Positions 1 through 7,296 of a stretch of DNA of 61,740 nt are shown here, piece after piece. The position numbers were made by a program, and so were the translations under genes. The stretch is from Armatimonadota bacterium (GTDB taxonomy: Bacteria > Sysuimicrobiota > Sysuimicrobiia > Sysuimicrobiales > Sysuimicrobiaceae), in NCBI GenBank assembly GCA_031432545.1, contig JAVKGX010000010.1, positions 1-61,740 on the forward strand, given 5' to 3'. A model generated the notes under the pieces. The model made no database searches. It was not told where the DNA came from and was given only the letters and a program-made list of their open reading frames with translations. The stretch's first letter is position 1; the number at the start of each line of letters is the position of its first letter.

Positions 1-1
1 T

Positions 2-151
2 TTGGCGAATTGCGAAAAGTGGGCGCAAGAACGTCAGATTGTTCTTGTTATGGCAGAAGACTTGCCTCAACTACCTGATATTCTCAGGAAAATTGTAACA
101 GGCGATAAGAATGCCGAACCAAAGCACATACCTTGTTATGCAAGAATCTAG
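2..151 (+). CDS. C-terminal 49 residues of an unidentified cassette ORF
   Basis: Frame 2 is open from the first base of the window to a TAG at 149-151, ending in the residues PCYARI. The fragment is AT-richer than the chromosome and stops 11 bases before attC1, exactly where a cassette gene should end. It has no recognisable motif in this short piece. The start lies outside the window, so size and family cannot be given. Confidence 0.5.
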   Translation: MANCEKWAQERQIVLVMAEDLPQLPDILRKIVTGDKNAEPKHIPCYARI

Positions 152-162
152 CCGAGAACGCA

Positions 163-229
163 GGCTAACAACGGGTTGCAGCCGACACGCTTCGCTTCGC
201 TCCGCGTGCGGCTGAACCCTATCGTAGGC
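163..229 (+). other. attC recombination site 1
   Basis: Left box GGCTAAC (163-169), right box ending GTAGGC (224-229). The left arm gggttGcagccgAcacgc pairs with the right arm gcgtgcggctgaaccc, leaving the capitalised G and A unpaired. The terminal loop is TC-rich. The right box departs from GTTAGGC, so this site may recombine poorly. Confidence 0.75.
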
Positions 230-358
230 GGACGCATACAAACGAGGACAAGATGTGACTCAGAATCCTGAGATGCGCGCTTCGGCGGCCCTGGGCTGCA
301 GCGCGGCAGATGCCGTCGAGGTGTTGGTCGTCAATCTCGGCGTCCGGGCGGTGATCCA

Positions 359-1165
359 GTGACCATGGCTGGGATCGCAGAGCGGTTCGACGTTACCTCC
401 CGCGACGGCACGAAACTGGTCATGTGGGTGCGGGGTGCCGGCCCCGCGCTCGTCCTCGTCCACGGCTCGCTCATGGACCATCGCCGCTGGGATCCAGTCG
501 TCGCTGAGTTCGACAGCTCGGTCAGCACCTTCGCAATGGACCGCCGAGGTTTCGGGGCTAGCGGCGACGCCCCAGGCTACGACATCGAGCGCGAGTTCGA
601 CGATGTCGCTGCCGTTGTCGATGCCGTCGCCGCGCGGACCGGTGGGCCCGTCGCTCTGTGGGGGCACTCCTACGGCGCCAACTGCGCCATGGGCGGTGCC
701 GCCCGCTCGGCGAACGTGGGACGCCTCATTCTCTACGAACCGAGCCTTGGGCTCACCTACCCGCCGGGCACGCTCGACGCCATCGAGCAGGCCCTCGCGG
801 GCGGCGACCCCGAGCGGGCCATCGTCCTGCTTTTGACCGACGTGCTCGGCATGAGCGACGCTGAGGTGGCCGCCATGAAGGCCAGCCCGCTCTGGGAGGC
901 CCGCCTGGCAACCGCTCCGACCGTCGCCCGAGAAGGCCGCGCCGAGGAGGGCTGGGTGTGGAGGCCGGGCCAGTTCACGACGATCACTGCGCCAACGCTG
1001 ATGCTCGCCGGCACCGAATCCCCGTCTCCGATCGCGCGATGCACGCAGCTCGCCGCCGACGCCATACCGAACGTGCGCATCCACACACTTTTTGGACATG
1101 GCCATCTCGCCCATGTCACCCACCCATCGATGATCGCCACTCTGGTCCAGGAGTTCATCACATGA
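359..1165 (+). CDS. Alpha/beta-hydrolase fold protein (integron cassette gene)
   Basis: This 268-residue protein has the standard alpha/beta-hydrolase layout. A strand ending in VHGS (oxyanion-hole HG, about residues 35-36) comes first. The nucleophile elbow GHSYG has Ser104. A late GHGHLAH segment supplies the likely catalytic His near residue 249, and an acid is plausible in AGTESPSP. No signal peptide or membrane segment is seen, so it should be cytosolic. Start is GTG 359, with ATG 365 as an alternative. Its stop overlaps the start of the SnoaL-like gene (ATGA), so the two form one bicistronic cassette between attC1 and attC2. Substrate cannot be read from sequence; esterases, haloperoxidase-like enzymes and lactonases share this fold. 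Confidence 0.85.
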   Translation: MTMAGIAERFDVTSRDGTKLVMWVRGAGPALVLVHGSLMDHRRWDPVVAEFDSSVSTFAMDRRGFGASGDAPGYDIEREFDDVAAVVDAVAARTGGPVALWGHSYGANCAMGGAARSANVGRLILYEPSLGLTYPPGTLDAIEQALAGGDPERAIVLLLTDVLGMSDAEVAAMKASPLWEARLATAPTVAREGRAEEGWVWRPGQFTTITAPTLMLAGTESPSPIARCTQLAADAIPNVRIHTLFGHGHLAHVTHPSMIATLVQEFIT

Positions 1166-1545
1166 CCCCCACCGAGGTTCTCCGCATCGTCTTCGAGCGT
1201 TTCCGAGCCGGCGACCGCGACGGCGCCGTCGCCCTCTTCCACAAAGACGCCACGTTCATCTACGATGGGCCCGGAGGCCTCCATGGAACATACGTCGGCC
1301 ACGACGCCATCCAGCGATTCTGGGCAAACCAGGACCGCCTCTCCGGCGGGTTCGTGCCTGAACTCCTCGATCTCGGCGAGAGCGACCGCCACGCGTTCCT
1401 TCTCGTCCGAATCGGCAAGCCGCCCGGCCCGTCGTTCCTGCGCGTGGTCGTATACGAGGTCCATGATGGGCTCATCACCGCGGCGCGGGTCTTCGAGGAC
1501 GATCCGGCGGCAGCGCAGCAGTTCTTCGCATCCAACACGTCATGA
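1162..1545 (+). CDS. SnoaL-like / NTF2-fold small protein (integron cassette gene)
   Basis: This 127-residue protein fits the SnoaL/NTF2-like fold. It opens with an N-terminal helix (VLRIVFERFRAGD), then the common segment AVALFHKDATFIYDGP, a GHDAIQRFW helix and a terminal beta-sheet with VVVYEVHDGLITAARVF. Family members are cone-shaped dimers acting as isomerases, cyclases or ligand binders; activity here cannot be assigned. The ATG at 1162 overlaps the hydrolase stop (ATGA), implying translational coupling and possibly a shared pathway. It lies 11 bases before attC2, typical of tightly packed cassettes. Confidence 0.8.
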   Translation: MTPTEVLRIVFERFRAGDRDGAVALFHKDATFIYDGPGGLHGTYVGHDAIQRFWANQDRLSGGFVPELLDLGESDRHAFLLVRIGKPPGPSFLRVVVYEVHDGLITAARVFEDDPAAAQQFFASNTS

Positions 1546-1555
1546 CCGGACGGCC

Positions 1556-1619
1556 GCCCAACAACAGCATGCAGCGGACGGTCCGCTGCGCGGCCCGCCG
1601 CTGAACCGGAGCGTTAGGC
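1556..1619 (+). other. attC recombination site 2
   Basis: Left box GCCCAAC (1556-1562) and right box GTTAGGC (1613-1619) match the RYYYAAC and GTTRRRY patterns. The arm Gcagcgg-A-cgg pairs with the segment around ccgccgctg, again leaving G and A unpaired as in the other two sites. Confidence 0.8.
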
Positions 1620-1638
1620 TTCAGGGAGAGAAAACGTC

Positions 1639-2400
1639 ATGTGTGAGTTGCTTGGACTCAATTTCAACCAACCTGTTCGACCCACGCTGTCTTTTAGAGG
1701 GTTTCGTCACCGGGGCAAGGATAACCCACACGGATGGGGGATAGCCAGATTTGATGGACGAGCCTGTCAGGTATTTAAGGAGCCGATCAAAGCTTTGAAC
1801 AGCAAGTTGGCCACGTTTCTTCGCGACTATGAGTATTTCGTGAGCAAGATTTTCATTGGTCATGTGCGTCGCGCTAGTAAAGGCAACCACACGCTTCAGA
1901 ACACCCACCCCTTTGTGCGCACTTTTCGGTCTCGGGAAGTAGCACTTGCCCACAACGGCACTTTGGACCCAGTTATACCAAAGTCTGCATTGAAGTTTCA
2001 CCCTGTGGGCGAAACTGATTCCGAGTACCTATTTTGCGCGTTTCTCACGAGATTGTCCGACGAGGGAATTCGCTTCACAGATTTTCAGAGAATTGAGGCT
2101 CTCCTTCGTGAATTCAACAGATTCGGCACCATGAATCTTCTTTTTTCGGAGGGGGATCATCTTTACAGTTATTGCGACCAATGTGGCTATAACAGCCTTT
2201 GCATGACTGAGCGGACTGCGCCATTTGATAGAGTATCTCTGCGGGACGAAGACTGGGAGGTTGATTTGGCTGAGGAGAAGCGCCCGGATCAAAGAGGTTT
2301 TGTGATAGCGACTCGCCCTTTGACGGATGAAAAGTGGAATGATCTGCCGCGAGGCTCCCTGCGTGTTTTCAAGGATGGGCAGTGCGTTTATGGTGCCTAA
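1639..2400 (+). CDS. Class II glutamine amidotransferase (YafJ/EgtC-like), integron cassette gene
   Basis: This 253-residue protein starts MCELLG, so Cys2 becomes the N-terminal nucleophile after Met removal, as in Ntn-type class II amidotransferases. Other family marks are FRHRGKDNPHGWGIA, FIGHVRRAS, the LAHNGTL segment and GETDSEYLF, matching the glutaminase site of YafJ/EgtC-like proteins. No synthetase domain is attached, so it either releases ammonia for a partner or hydrolyses a gamma-glutamyl amide. The gene is clearly AT-richer than the chromosome and has different codon use, supporting acquisition as a cassette. The ATG follows an AGGGAGA-type ribosome site. The TAA stop lies inside the left box of attC3. 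Confidence 0.9.
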   Translation: MCELLGLNFNQPVRPTLSFRGFRHRGKDNPHGWGIARFDGRACQVFKEPIKALNSKLATFLRDYEYFVSKIFIGHVRRASKGNHTLQNTHPFVRTFRSREVALAHNGTLDPVIPKSALKFHPVGETDSEYLFCAFLTRLSDEGIRFTDFQRIEALLREFNRFGTMNLLFSEGDHLYSYCDQCGYNSLCMTERTAPFDRVSLRDEDWEVDLAEEKRPDQRGFVIATRPLTDEKWNDLPRGSLRVFKDGQCVYGA

Positions 2401-2466
2401 CAAGGCGCTGCACCGGACGGCAATTCCGCTGCGCTCCATTGCCGCCGGTGAGCTTAATCGTTAGCC
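2395..2466 (+). other. attC recombination site 3
   Basis: Left box GCCTAAC (2395-2401), right box GTTAGCC (2460-2466). The arm gctGcaccggAcggcaa pairs perfectly with ttgccgccggtgagc except for the bulged G and A. It is the cleanest hairpin of the three and the last attC in the window. The stop codon of the upstream cassette gene is part of its left box. Confidence 0.85.
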
Positions 2467-3213
2467 ACACCGCGACCTCCTTGTCCGTCCCTGACTCACC
2501 GATCTCGTCCGCCGGGCACAGACGCGAAACCTGCTCTTCCTGTCGGCCGACGCCGGCTACGACAAGACCAGCCTGCTGCTGCTAGAGCGGCGCGGCCCCG
2601 AGGCCGTGCGCAGGCCGCACCGACGCGCCGCGGCGCAGCTGAAAACCGAGGGTCTGCCCGAGCAGGTAGTCCGCCACTGCATCGCGGCCGCCCTGTATGA
2701 GGAAGCCGAGCGGGTGATGAAGCCCATCCTCAGGGCACGACTCGCGGCCCGGGAGGCTGCGGGCGCCACCGGCATGCGGTCGCAGGTGTGAAGGCCGAGG
2801 TTGACAATCAAAGTCCAGCACTGCGGATCTACCAGATGTTCGAACACAACAAGTCGGCATTCCGGGCCCCGCCTGCGCGATCACGCTGTCCGGGTCACGG
2901 GGAAGTGCGGCTTCGAATCGTCGCTATGTCGCACCGCCCCGCTCGAGGTCATGCGTCACGCCTCGCGCGGGCTTTCGCCGCTTTGCGGGCCGTCTCCGAG
3001 GCCGGCCAGCTCCGCCGGGCACACGTCGGCTACCCATAGCCGGTCAGGCCTGCTGCCCAAACTGTCGCCTCACTCGATCAGGTGCCGCGGCAGGCCGGCC
3101 GGTTTCGTAAGGGCGTGCAACCCCAGAACATCCCAGCAGGCGAGGCCAGGCCGCTGCGAATTCCTTCCTGGCGGCCGTTCAGTCCCTTGGAGAGGTTGGG
3201 CGAGGAGGCGACT
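2467..3213. other. Gene-poor boundary between cassette array and chromosome, with an ORF remnant
   Basis: No confident gene is seen. The longest plausible piece is an open plus frame from about 2495 to 2791 without a good start; it includes the residues NLLFLSADAGYDKT and later YEEAERVMKPILRARLA. The DAGYD segment is reminiscent of transposase cores, but too little is left to name a family. A TTGACA hexamer at about 2800 has no matching -10 box. Codon periodicity is poor elsewhere. The stretch is best read as decayed DNA between the last attC and yifB. Confidence 0.4.
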
Positions 3214-4734
3214 GTGCTGGCCAAGGCGATGTCGGTGGCGGTGCTCGGCCTGGATGCGTACCCCGTGAACGTCGAGGTGGACGTGGCGACCGGGTTGCCC
3301 GCGTTCACGATCGTCGGACTGCCGGATGCCGCGGTCCAGGAAGCCAAAGAGCGCGTCCGCGCCGCGATCAAGAACGCGAACTTCGAGGTCCCGGCCCGCC
3401 GGATCACGGTGAACCTGGCCCCCGCGGATGTGCGAAAGGAGGGTCCTGCCTTCGACCTGCCGATGGCCGTCGCGGTGCTGGCGGCCACCGGACAGATTCC
3501 GGCCGAAGGCTGCGCCGATGCGCTGTTTTTGGGGGAGTTGAGCCTCGACGGCAGCGTCCGGCCGGTCGCGGGCGTGCTGTCGGCGGCGCTGGCCGCGGCT
3601 CGGATGGGTCTGCGGCGGATCGTGGTGCCGGCGGACAACGCCGAGGAGGCGGCGATCGTGCCGGACATCGAGGCGTATCCGGTCTCCCACCTCCTCCAGG
3701 CTGCGCGGTTCCTCGCCGGTGAGGTCGCGATCCAGCCCGCGCGCCGCAACGGAGCACACGCAGACGGCGCTGACTGGGACGTCGACTTCGCCGAGGTGCG
3801 CGGCCAGGAGCACGCCCGGCGTGCGCTGGAGATCGCCGCAGCGGGCGGCCACAATGTGCTGCTCGTCGGGCCGCCGGGATCGGGCAAGACGATGCTGGCG
3901 CGCCGGTTGCCGACGATCCTGCCGCCGCTGGCGTGGGACGAATCGGTGGAGGTGACGCGCATCTACAGCGCCGCCGGAGCCCTGCCGGCGCGCGGTGCAC
4001 TGATCACACGCAGGCCGTTCCGCGCGCCGCACCACACCAGCAGCTACGCGGCCCTGCTGGGCGGCGGTACGGTGCCGCGGCCCGGAGAGGTGAGCCTGGC
4101 GCACCGGGGTGTGCTGTTCTTGGACGAGCTGGCCGAGTTCCACCGCGACGTCCTCGAGGCGCTGCGCCAGCCTCTGGAAGAAGGCCGCGTGACGCTGTCG
4201 CGGGCTGCCGCCACCCTGACGTTCCCGGCGTCGTTCATGCTCGTGGCCGCGATGAACCCTTGCCCGTGCGGTCACTTGGGCGACCGCGTGCGCGAGTGCC
4301 CGTGCACGCCCTCGCAGGTGCGGCGCTACCAGGCGAAGGCGTCGGGGCCGCTGCTGGACCGCATTGATCTGCACGTGGACATGCCGCGCGTGCCGGCCGA
4401 AACCGTCGTGGAGGGAGGAGCCGGCGAGCCGTCGAGCGCGATGCGCGCCCGTGTAGAGCGGGCGCGGCGGATCCAGCAGGAGCGGTACGCCCGCAGTGCG
4501 TTCCGCTGCAACGCCCACGTGCCGCCGCGCATCCTGCGCCGAGTGGCGGCCGCGGACGAGCCCGGCCGCGCGCTGCTGCGGGCGGCGATGGACCGGCTGG
4601 GGCTTTCGGCGCGTTCGCACGACCGCATCCTGCGGGTGGCGCGCACCATCGCGGACCTGGAGGGGTCCGAGGAGGTCAGGGCAGTGCACGTCGCGGAGGC
4701 GATCCAGTACCGGTCCCTCGATCGGAAGGGTTAG
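3214..4734 (+). CDS. yifB: YifB-family magnesium-chelatase-like AAA+ ATPase (ComM-like)
   Basis: The protein is 506 residues from GTG 3214, the usual family length. An open frame extends upstream to 3082, but GGAGG at 3204-3208 and the family N-terminus (AKAMSVAVLGLDA) favour this start. The N-terminal half is the Lon-protease-like domain with VDVATGLPAFTIVGLPD. The AAA+ module has Walker A GPPGSGKT near residue 220, a LDELAEF Walker B and the conserved NPCPCGH segment. Members include ComM, a helicase promoting branch migration of incoming DNA during natural transformation. The adjacent dprA gene fits such a role. It lies 23 bases before dprA. Confidence 0.93.
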   Translation: MLAKAMSVAVLGLDAYPVNVEVDVATGLPAFTIVGLPDAAVQEAKERVRAAIKNANFEVPARRITVNLAPADVRKEGPAFDLPMAVAVLAATGQIPAEGCADALFLGELSLDGSVRPVAGVLSAALAAARMGLRRIVVPADNAEEAAIVPDIEAYPVSHLLQAARFLAGEVAIQPARRNGAHADGADWDVDFAEVRGQEHARRALEIAAAGGHNVLLVGPPGSGKTMLARRLPTILPPLAWDESVEVTRIYSAAGALPARGALITRRPFRAPHHTSSYAALLGGGTVPRPGEVSLAHRGVLFLDELAEFHRDVLEALRQPLEEGRVTLSRAAATLTFPASFMLVAAMNPCPCGHLGDRVRECPCTPSQVRRYQAKASGPLLDRIDLHVDMPRVPAETVVEGGAGEPSSAMRARVERARRIQQERYARSAFRCNAHVPPRILRRVAAADEPGRALLRAAMDRLGLSARSHDRILRVARTIADLEGSEEVRAVHVAEAIQYRSLDRKG

Positions 4735-4757
4735 CCCTCAGGGAGCGCGATTGCATC

Positions 4758-5819
4758 ATGGGAATCGTCACGGAGCAGGACGCCTGGCTGTTGCTCAACG
4801 CCGTCACGGGGCTGTCTTTGCGCCGGAAACATGCCCTGGTCGCGCGGACCGGGGACCCGCGCGCCGTCCTGGCGCTTTCGGACGACCGTCTGGCGGAGCT
4901 GTGCGGCCCAAAGGCGGCTTCGAAGATCGCCGCCGCGCGCACGCACACGGCCGACGCGCTGCGCGCGCAAGCGCAGCGGCTCGGGCTGCGGATCCTGACG
5001 TTGGCTGATACGGACTACCCGGACTGCCTGCGGACCATCGTAGACCCCCCGCTCGCGGTGTACGTGCGCGGGCAGGTCCCGCCGGATCCGCGCGTCGGGG
5101 TCGTGGGGACCCGTCGGCCTTCTCACGAAGGGGAGGAGGTCGCATTCGGGATCGGCCGGGACCTGGCGCAAGCAGGGGTGTGCGTGGTCAGCGGTCTGGC
5201 GCGGGGCATCGACGCGGCGGCGCACCGGGGCGCGCTCGAAGCGAGCGGTCCCACCATCGCGGTGCTGGCGTGTGGCCTCGATCAGGTGTATCCACCGGAG
5301 CACCGCGACCTCGCCGATCGGATCGCCCACCGCGGCGGGCTGATCTCCGAGCATCCGCCCGGCACCCCGCCGCTGCCGCACCACTTCCCGGCGCGCAATC
5401 GCATCGTCAGCGGACTTGCCCGTGCGGTCGTCGTGGTTGAAGCGCGCCTGCGCAGCGGCGCGCTGATCACCGCCGACTTCGCCCTGGAGCAGGGACGTGA
5501 GGTGTTCGCGGTGCCGGGCTCGGTGCTGAATCCCCGTAGCCGCGGGCCCCACCGGTTGCTGCGGGACGGAGCCCACCTCGCGGAGTCCGCAGACGACGTC
5601 TTGGAACTGCTCGGAATCCCCCTCCCGGCGCGATCGGCCCCGCTCAGCGCCGACGACCGGGCGCTGCTGGACGTGCTGTCCCAACCCCGTCACCCAGACG
5701 AGATCGCCGGCTCGTGCCCCGGCGGTGCGGCGGCGCTGGGGGCGCTGCTGACGTCGTTGGAACTGCGAGGCGCAGTCCGCCGGCTCGCTGGCGGACGGTA
5801 CGTGCGGACGGTGCGCTGA
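4758..5819 (+). CDS. dprA: DNA-processing protein DprA/Smf
   Basis: This 353-residue protein carries an N-terminal helix-hairpin-like region, then a Rossmann-like DprA core with VGVVGTRRPS, VVSGLARGIDAAAH, the nucleotide-type loop around LACGLDQVYPPEH, and PARNRIVSGL. A C-terminal winged-helix segment ends the protein (DDRALLDVLSQPRHPDEIAG onward), as in full-length DprA. DprA binds incoming single-stranded DNA and loads RecA during transformation. Adjacency to yifB and topA is a conserved arrangement in Bacillota and relatives. No membrane DNA-uptake genes are in this window, so competence is only suggested. Confidence 0.95.
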   Translation: MGIVTEQDAWLLLNAVTGLSLRRKHALVARTGDPRAVLALSDDRLAELCGPKAASKIAAARTHTADALRAQAQRLGLRILTLADTDYPDCLRTIVDPPLAVYVRGQVPPDPRVGVVGTRRPSHEGEEVAFGIGRDLAQAGVCVVSGLARGIDAAAHRGALEASGPTIAVLACGLDQVYPPEHRDLADRIAHRGGLISEHPPGTPPLPHHFPARNRIVSGLARAVVVVEARLRSGALITADFALEQGREVFAVPGSVLNPRSRGPHRLLRDGAHLAESADDVLELLGIPLPARSAPLSADDRALLDVLSQPRHPDEIAGSCPGGAAALGALLTSLELRGAVRRLAGGRYVRTVR

Positions 5820-5872
5820 CTGCGCGGGACACTCCGGCAGGTGCGGCAGCGCGCGGCACGAATGCTCCCGGT

Positions 5873-6532
5873 GTGACGACTGCGTTGCCATCGGTGGCCG
5901 TGATCGGCGGTACCGGCAGGCAGGGATGGGGGCTGGCCGTCCGGTGGGCCGGCGCGGGTGTGCACGTGATCCTCGGATCGCGCGACGCGGCGAAGGCGCG
6001 TGCGGCCGTCGACAGAGCGCACCAGATACTCGGCGACGCGCCGATCGAAGGGGCGACGAACCCCCAGGCGGCAGCCGCCGCCGAGGCGGTGGTGCTCGCG
6101 ATTCCGTTTGCGGGCCAGGAAGCGATCCTCGCGGAGATCCGAGAGCCGGCCGCCGGCAAGGTCGTCATCGATACCACGGTGCCGCTGCGCACGTACGCGC
6201 CCGCAGAACTGGAGCAGATCACGGACGGCTCGTCGGCGCAGAGGATCCAGCGCCTGCTACCGGAGTCGCGCGTGGTTGCCGCGTTCCACACGGTGTCGGC
6301 GCACCGCCTGCGCCGGTTCGCCGAGGCGTTGGCAGAGGATACGCTCGTCTGTGGGGATGACGCAGCCGCCAGGCAGACCGCCACCGCGCTGGCCGCCCGG
6401 ATCGGTCTGCGCGGCCTCGAGGTCGGCGGTCTGGAGGCCTCAGCAGCCCTCGAGCACCTCGCGGTCGTGATCCTGCGGCTGAATTCCCGATATGGACGGA
6501 AGGCCATCGGCGTCCGCTTCGTCGGGCTGTAG
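5873..6532 (+). CDS. npdG: NADPH-dependent F420 reductase (F420:NADP oxidoreductase)
   Basis: This 219-residue Rossmann protein opens with VAVIGGTGRQGWGLA and HVILGSRDAAKA, the characteristic NADP-binding start of the NpdG family, and retains the AVVLAIPFAGQEAIL and VVIDTTVPL segments. The enzyme moves hydride between NADPH and coenzyme F420 in the cytosol. GTG 5873 is chosen because upstream codons do not match the family; no strong ribosome site is visible. It lies 53 bases after dprA and 2 bases before cofE, so the F420 genes form a small operon embedded in a DNA-metabolism cluster. A member acting with another nucleotide is possible but less likely beside cofE. Confidence 0.88.
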   Translation: MTTALPSVAVIGGTGRQGWGLAVRWAGAGVHVILGSRDAAKARAAVDRAHQILGDAPIEGATNPQAAAAAEAVVLAIPFAGQEAILAEIREPAAGKVVIDTTVPLRTYAPAELEQITDGSSAQRIQRLLPESRVVAAFHTVSAHRLRRFAEALAEDTLVCGDDAAARQTATALAARIGLRGLEVGGLEASAALEHLAVVILRLNSRYGRKAIGVRFVGL

Positions 6533-6534
6533 CG

Positions 6535-7290
6535 GTGACCATCGGCGAGATCCAAATCCGCGTCTTTCCGTTCCCCCGTGTGGAGCCGGGCGACGACGTC
6601 CCCGAACTCGTCGTTCGTTGCCTGCGCGCGCAGCACGTCGCGCTGCGGCCCTCGGACGTGCTGGTGGTCGCGCAGAAGATCGTATCGACCGGCGAGGGGC
6701 GGATCGTCCGGCTCGAGACCATCGAGCCGTCCGCCCGCGCCCTGGCGCTGGCCCGCGAGGTGGACAAGGATCCGCGGCTGGTCGAACTGGTGCTGCGCGA
6801 ATCGACGGCGATCGTCCGCCGGCGACCCGGCACCCTGATCGCGCGGCACCGGCTGGGGTTCGTGTGCGCGAACGCCGGGGTGGATCTCTCGAACGCCGGG
6901 CCGGGTTGCGCGGTGCTGCTGCCCGCTGACCCGGACGCATCGGCGCACCGCATCCGTGCTGCGATTGCCGATGCGTACGGGGTCTGGGTCGGGGTGATCG
7001 TCTCGGACACGCACGGACGCGCGCACCGCGAGGGTGCGGTCGGCGTGTGCGTCGGGGTGGCGGGGATCCGACCTCTGGCGGACCACCGGGGACGGCGGGA
7101 TCTGTTCGGTTACGAGCTCCGCAGCTCGGTCGAGGCGATCGCAGACGAGATCGCCTCGGCGGCGACGCCGCTGATGGGTCAGTCCGACGAGCAACACCCT
7201 CTGGCGCTGGCGCGTGGGTTTCCCGTGACCACCGGCGTCGGCAGTGCGGCGGAACTCGTTCGGCCGCGACGGCGCGATTTGTTTGAGTGA
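6535..7290 (+). CDS. cofE: Coenzyme F420-0:L-glutamate ligase
   Basis: This 251-residue protein has the CofE pattern. An early VEPGDDV segment precedes DVLVVAQKIVSTGEGR, then come NAGPGCAVLLPADPDASA, VGVIVSDTHGRAHREG (metal and GTP site) and GVAGIRPLADHRGRRD. CofE adds gamma-linked glutamates to F420-0 using GTP. The protein is the length of stand-alone archaeal-type CofE and lacks the C-terminal FMN domain found in mycobacterial FbiB. It begins 2 bases after npdG and ends 6 bases before an F420-type oxidoreductase. Other F420 synthesis genes (cofC, cofD, cofG/H) are not in the window. Confidence 0.93.
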   Translation: MTIGEIQIRVFPFPRVEPGDDVPELVVRCLRAQHVALRPSDVLVVAQKIVSTGEGRIVRLETIEPSARALALAREVDKDPRLVELVLRESTAIVRRRPGTLIARHRLGFVCANAGVDLSNAGPGCAVLLPADPDASAHRIRAAIADAYGVWVGVIVSDTHGRAHREGAVGVCVGVAGIRPLADHRGRRDLFGYELRSSVEAIADEIASAATPLMGQSDEQHPLALARGFPVTTGVGSAAELVRPRRRDLFE

Positions 7291-7296
7291 AACGAG

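Larger units (their letters stand above)
1..2466 (+). mobile_element. Integron gene-cassette array lacking an integrase (CALIN-like), left end cut by the window
   Basis: Three imperfect inverted-repeat elements (163-229, 1556-1619, 2395-2466) each follow an ORF in the same orientation, begin with a box like RYYYAAC and end with a box like GTTRRRY. Each folds into a hairpin with an unpaired G and an unpaired A on the left arm, the asymmetric bulges expected of attC sites. Spacing makes one two-gene cassette (about 1.39 kb) and one single-gene cassette (about 0.85 kb) plus the tail of a third. The cassette genes differ in base composition from the high-GC chromosome. No tyrosine integrase of the IntI type or attI site is visible, so this is either the distal part of an integron or a cluster of attC sites without an integrase. 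Confidence 0.8.

Noticed and set aside
2800-2830. Promoter with TTGACA at about 2800
   Set aside because: No -10-like hexamer at 16-18 bases downstream and no gene follows closely.
2880-2945. Possible tRNA T-loop (TTCGAAT)
   Set aside because: The flanking stem gives an 8-base loop, and no acceptor or anticodon stem could be found.
3070-4689. 539-codon minus-strand ORF opposite yifB
   Set aside because: Composition and frame are those of an antisense shadow of a GC-rich gene.
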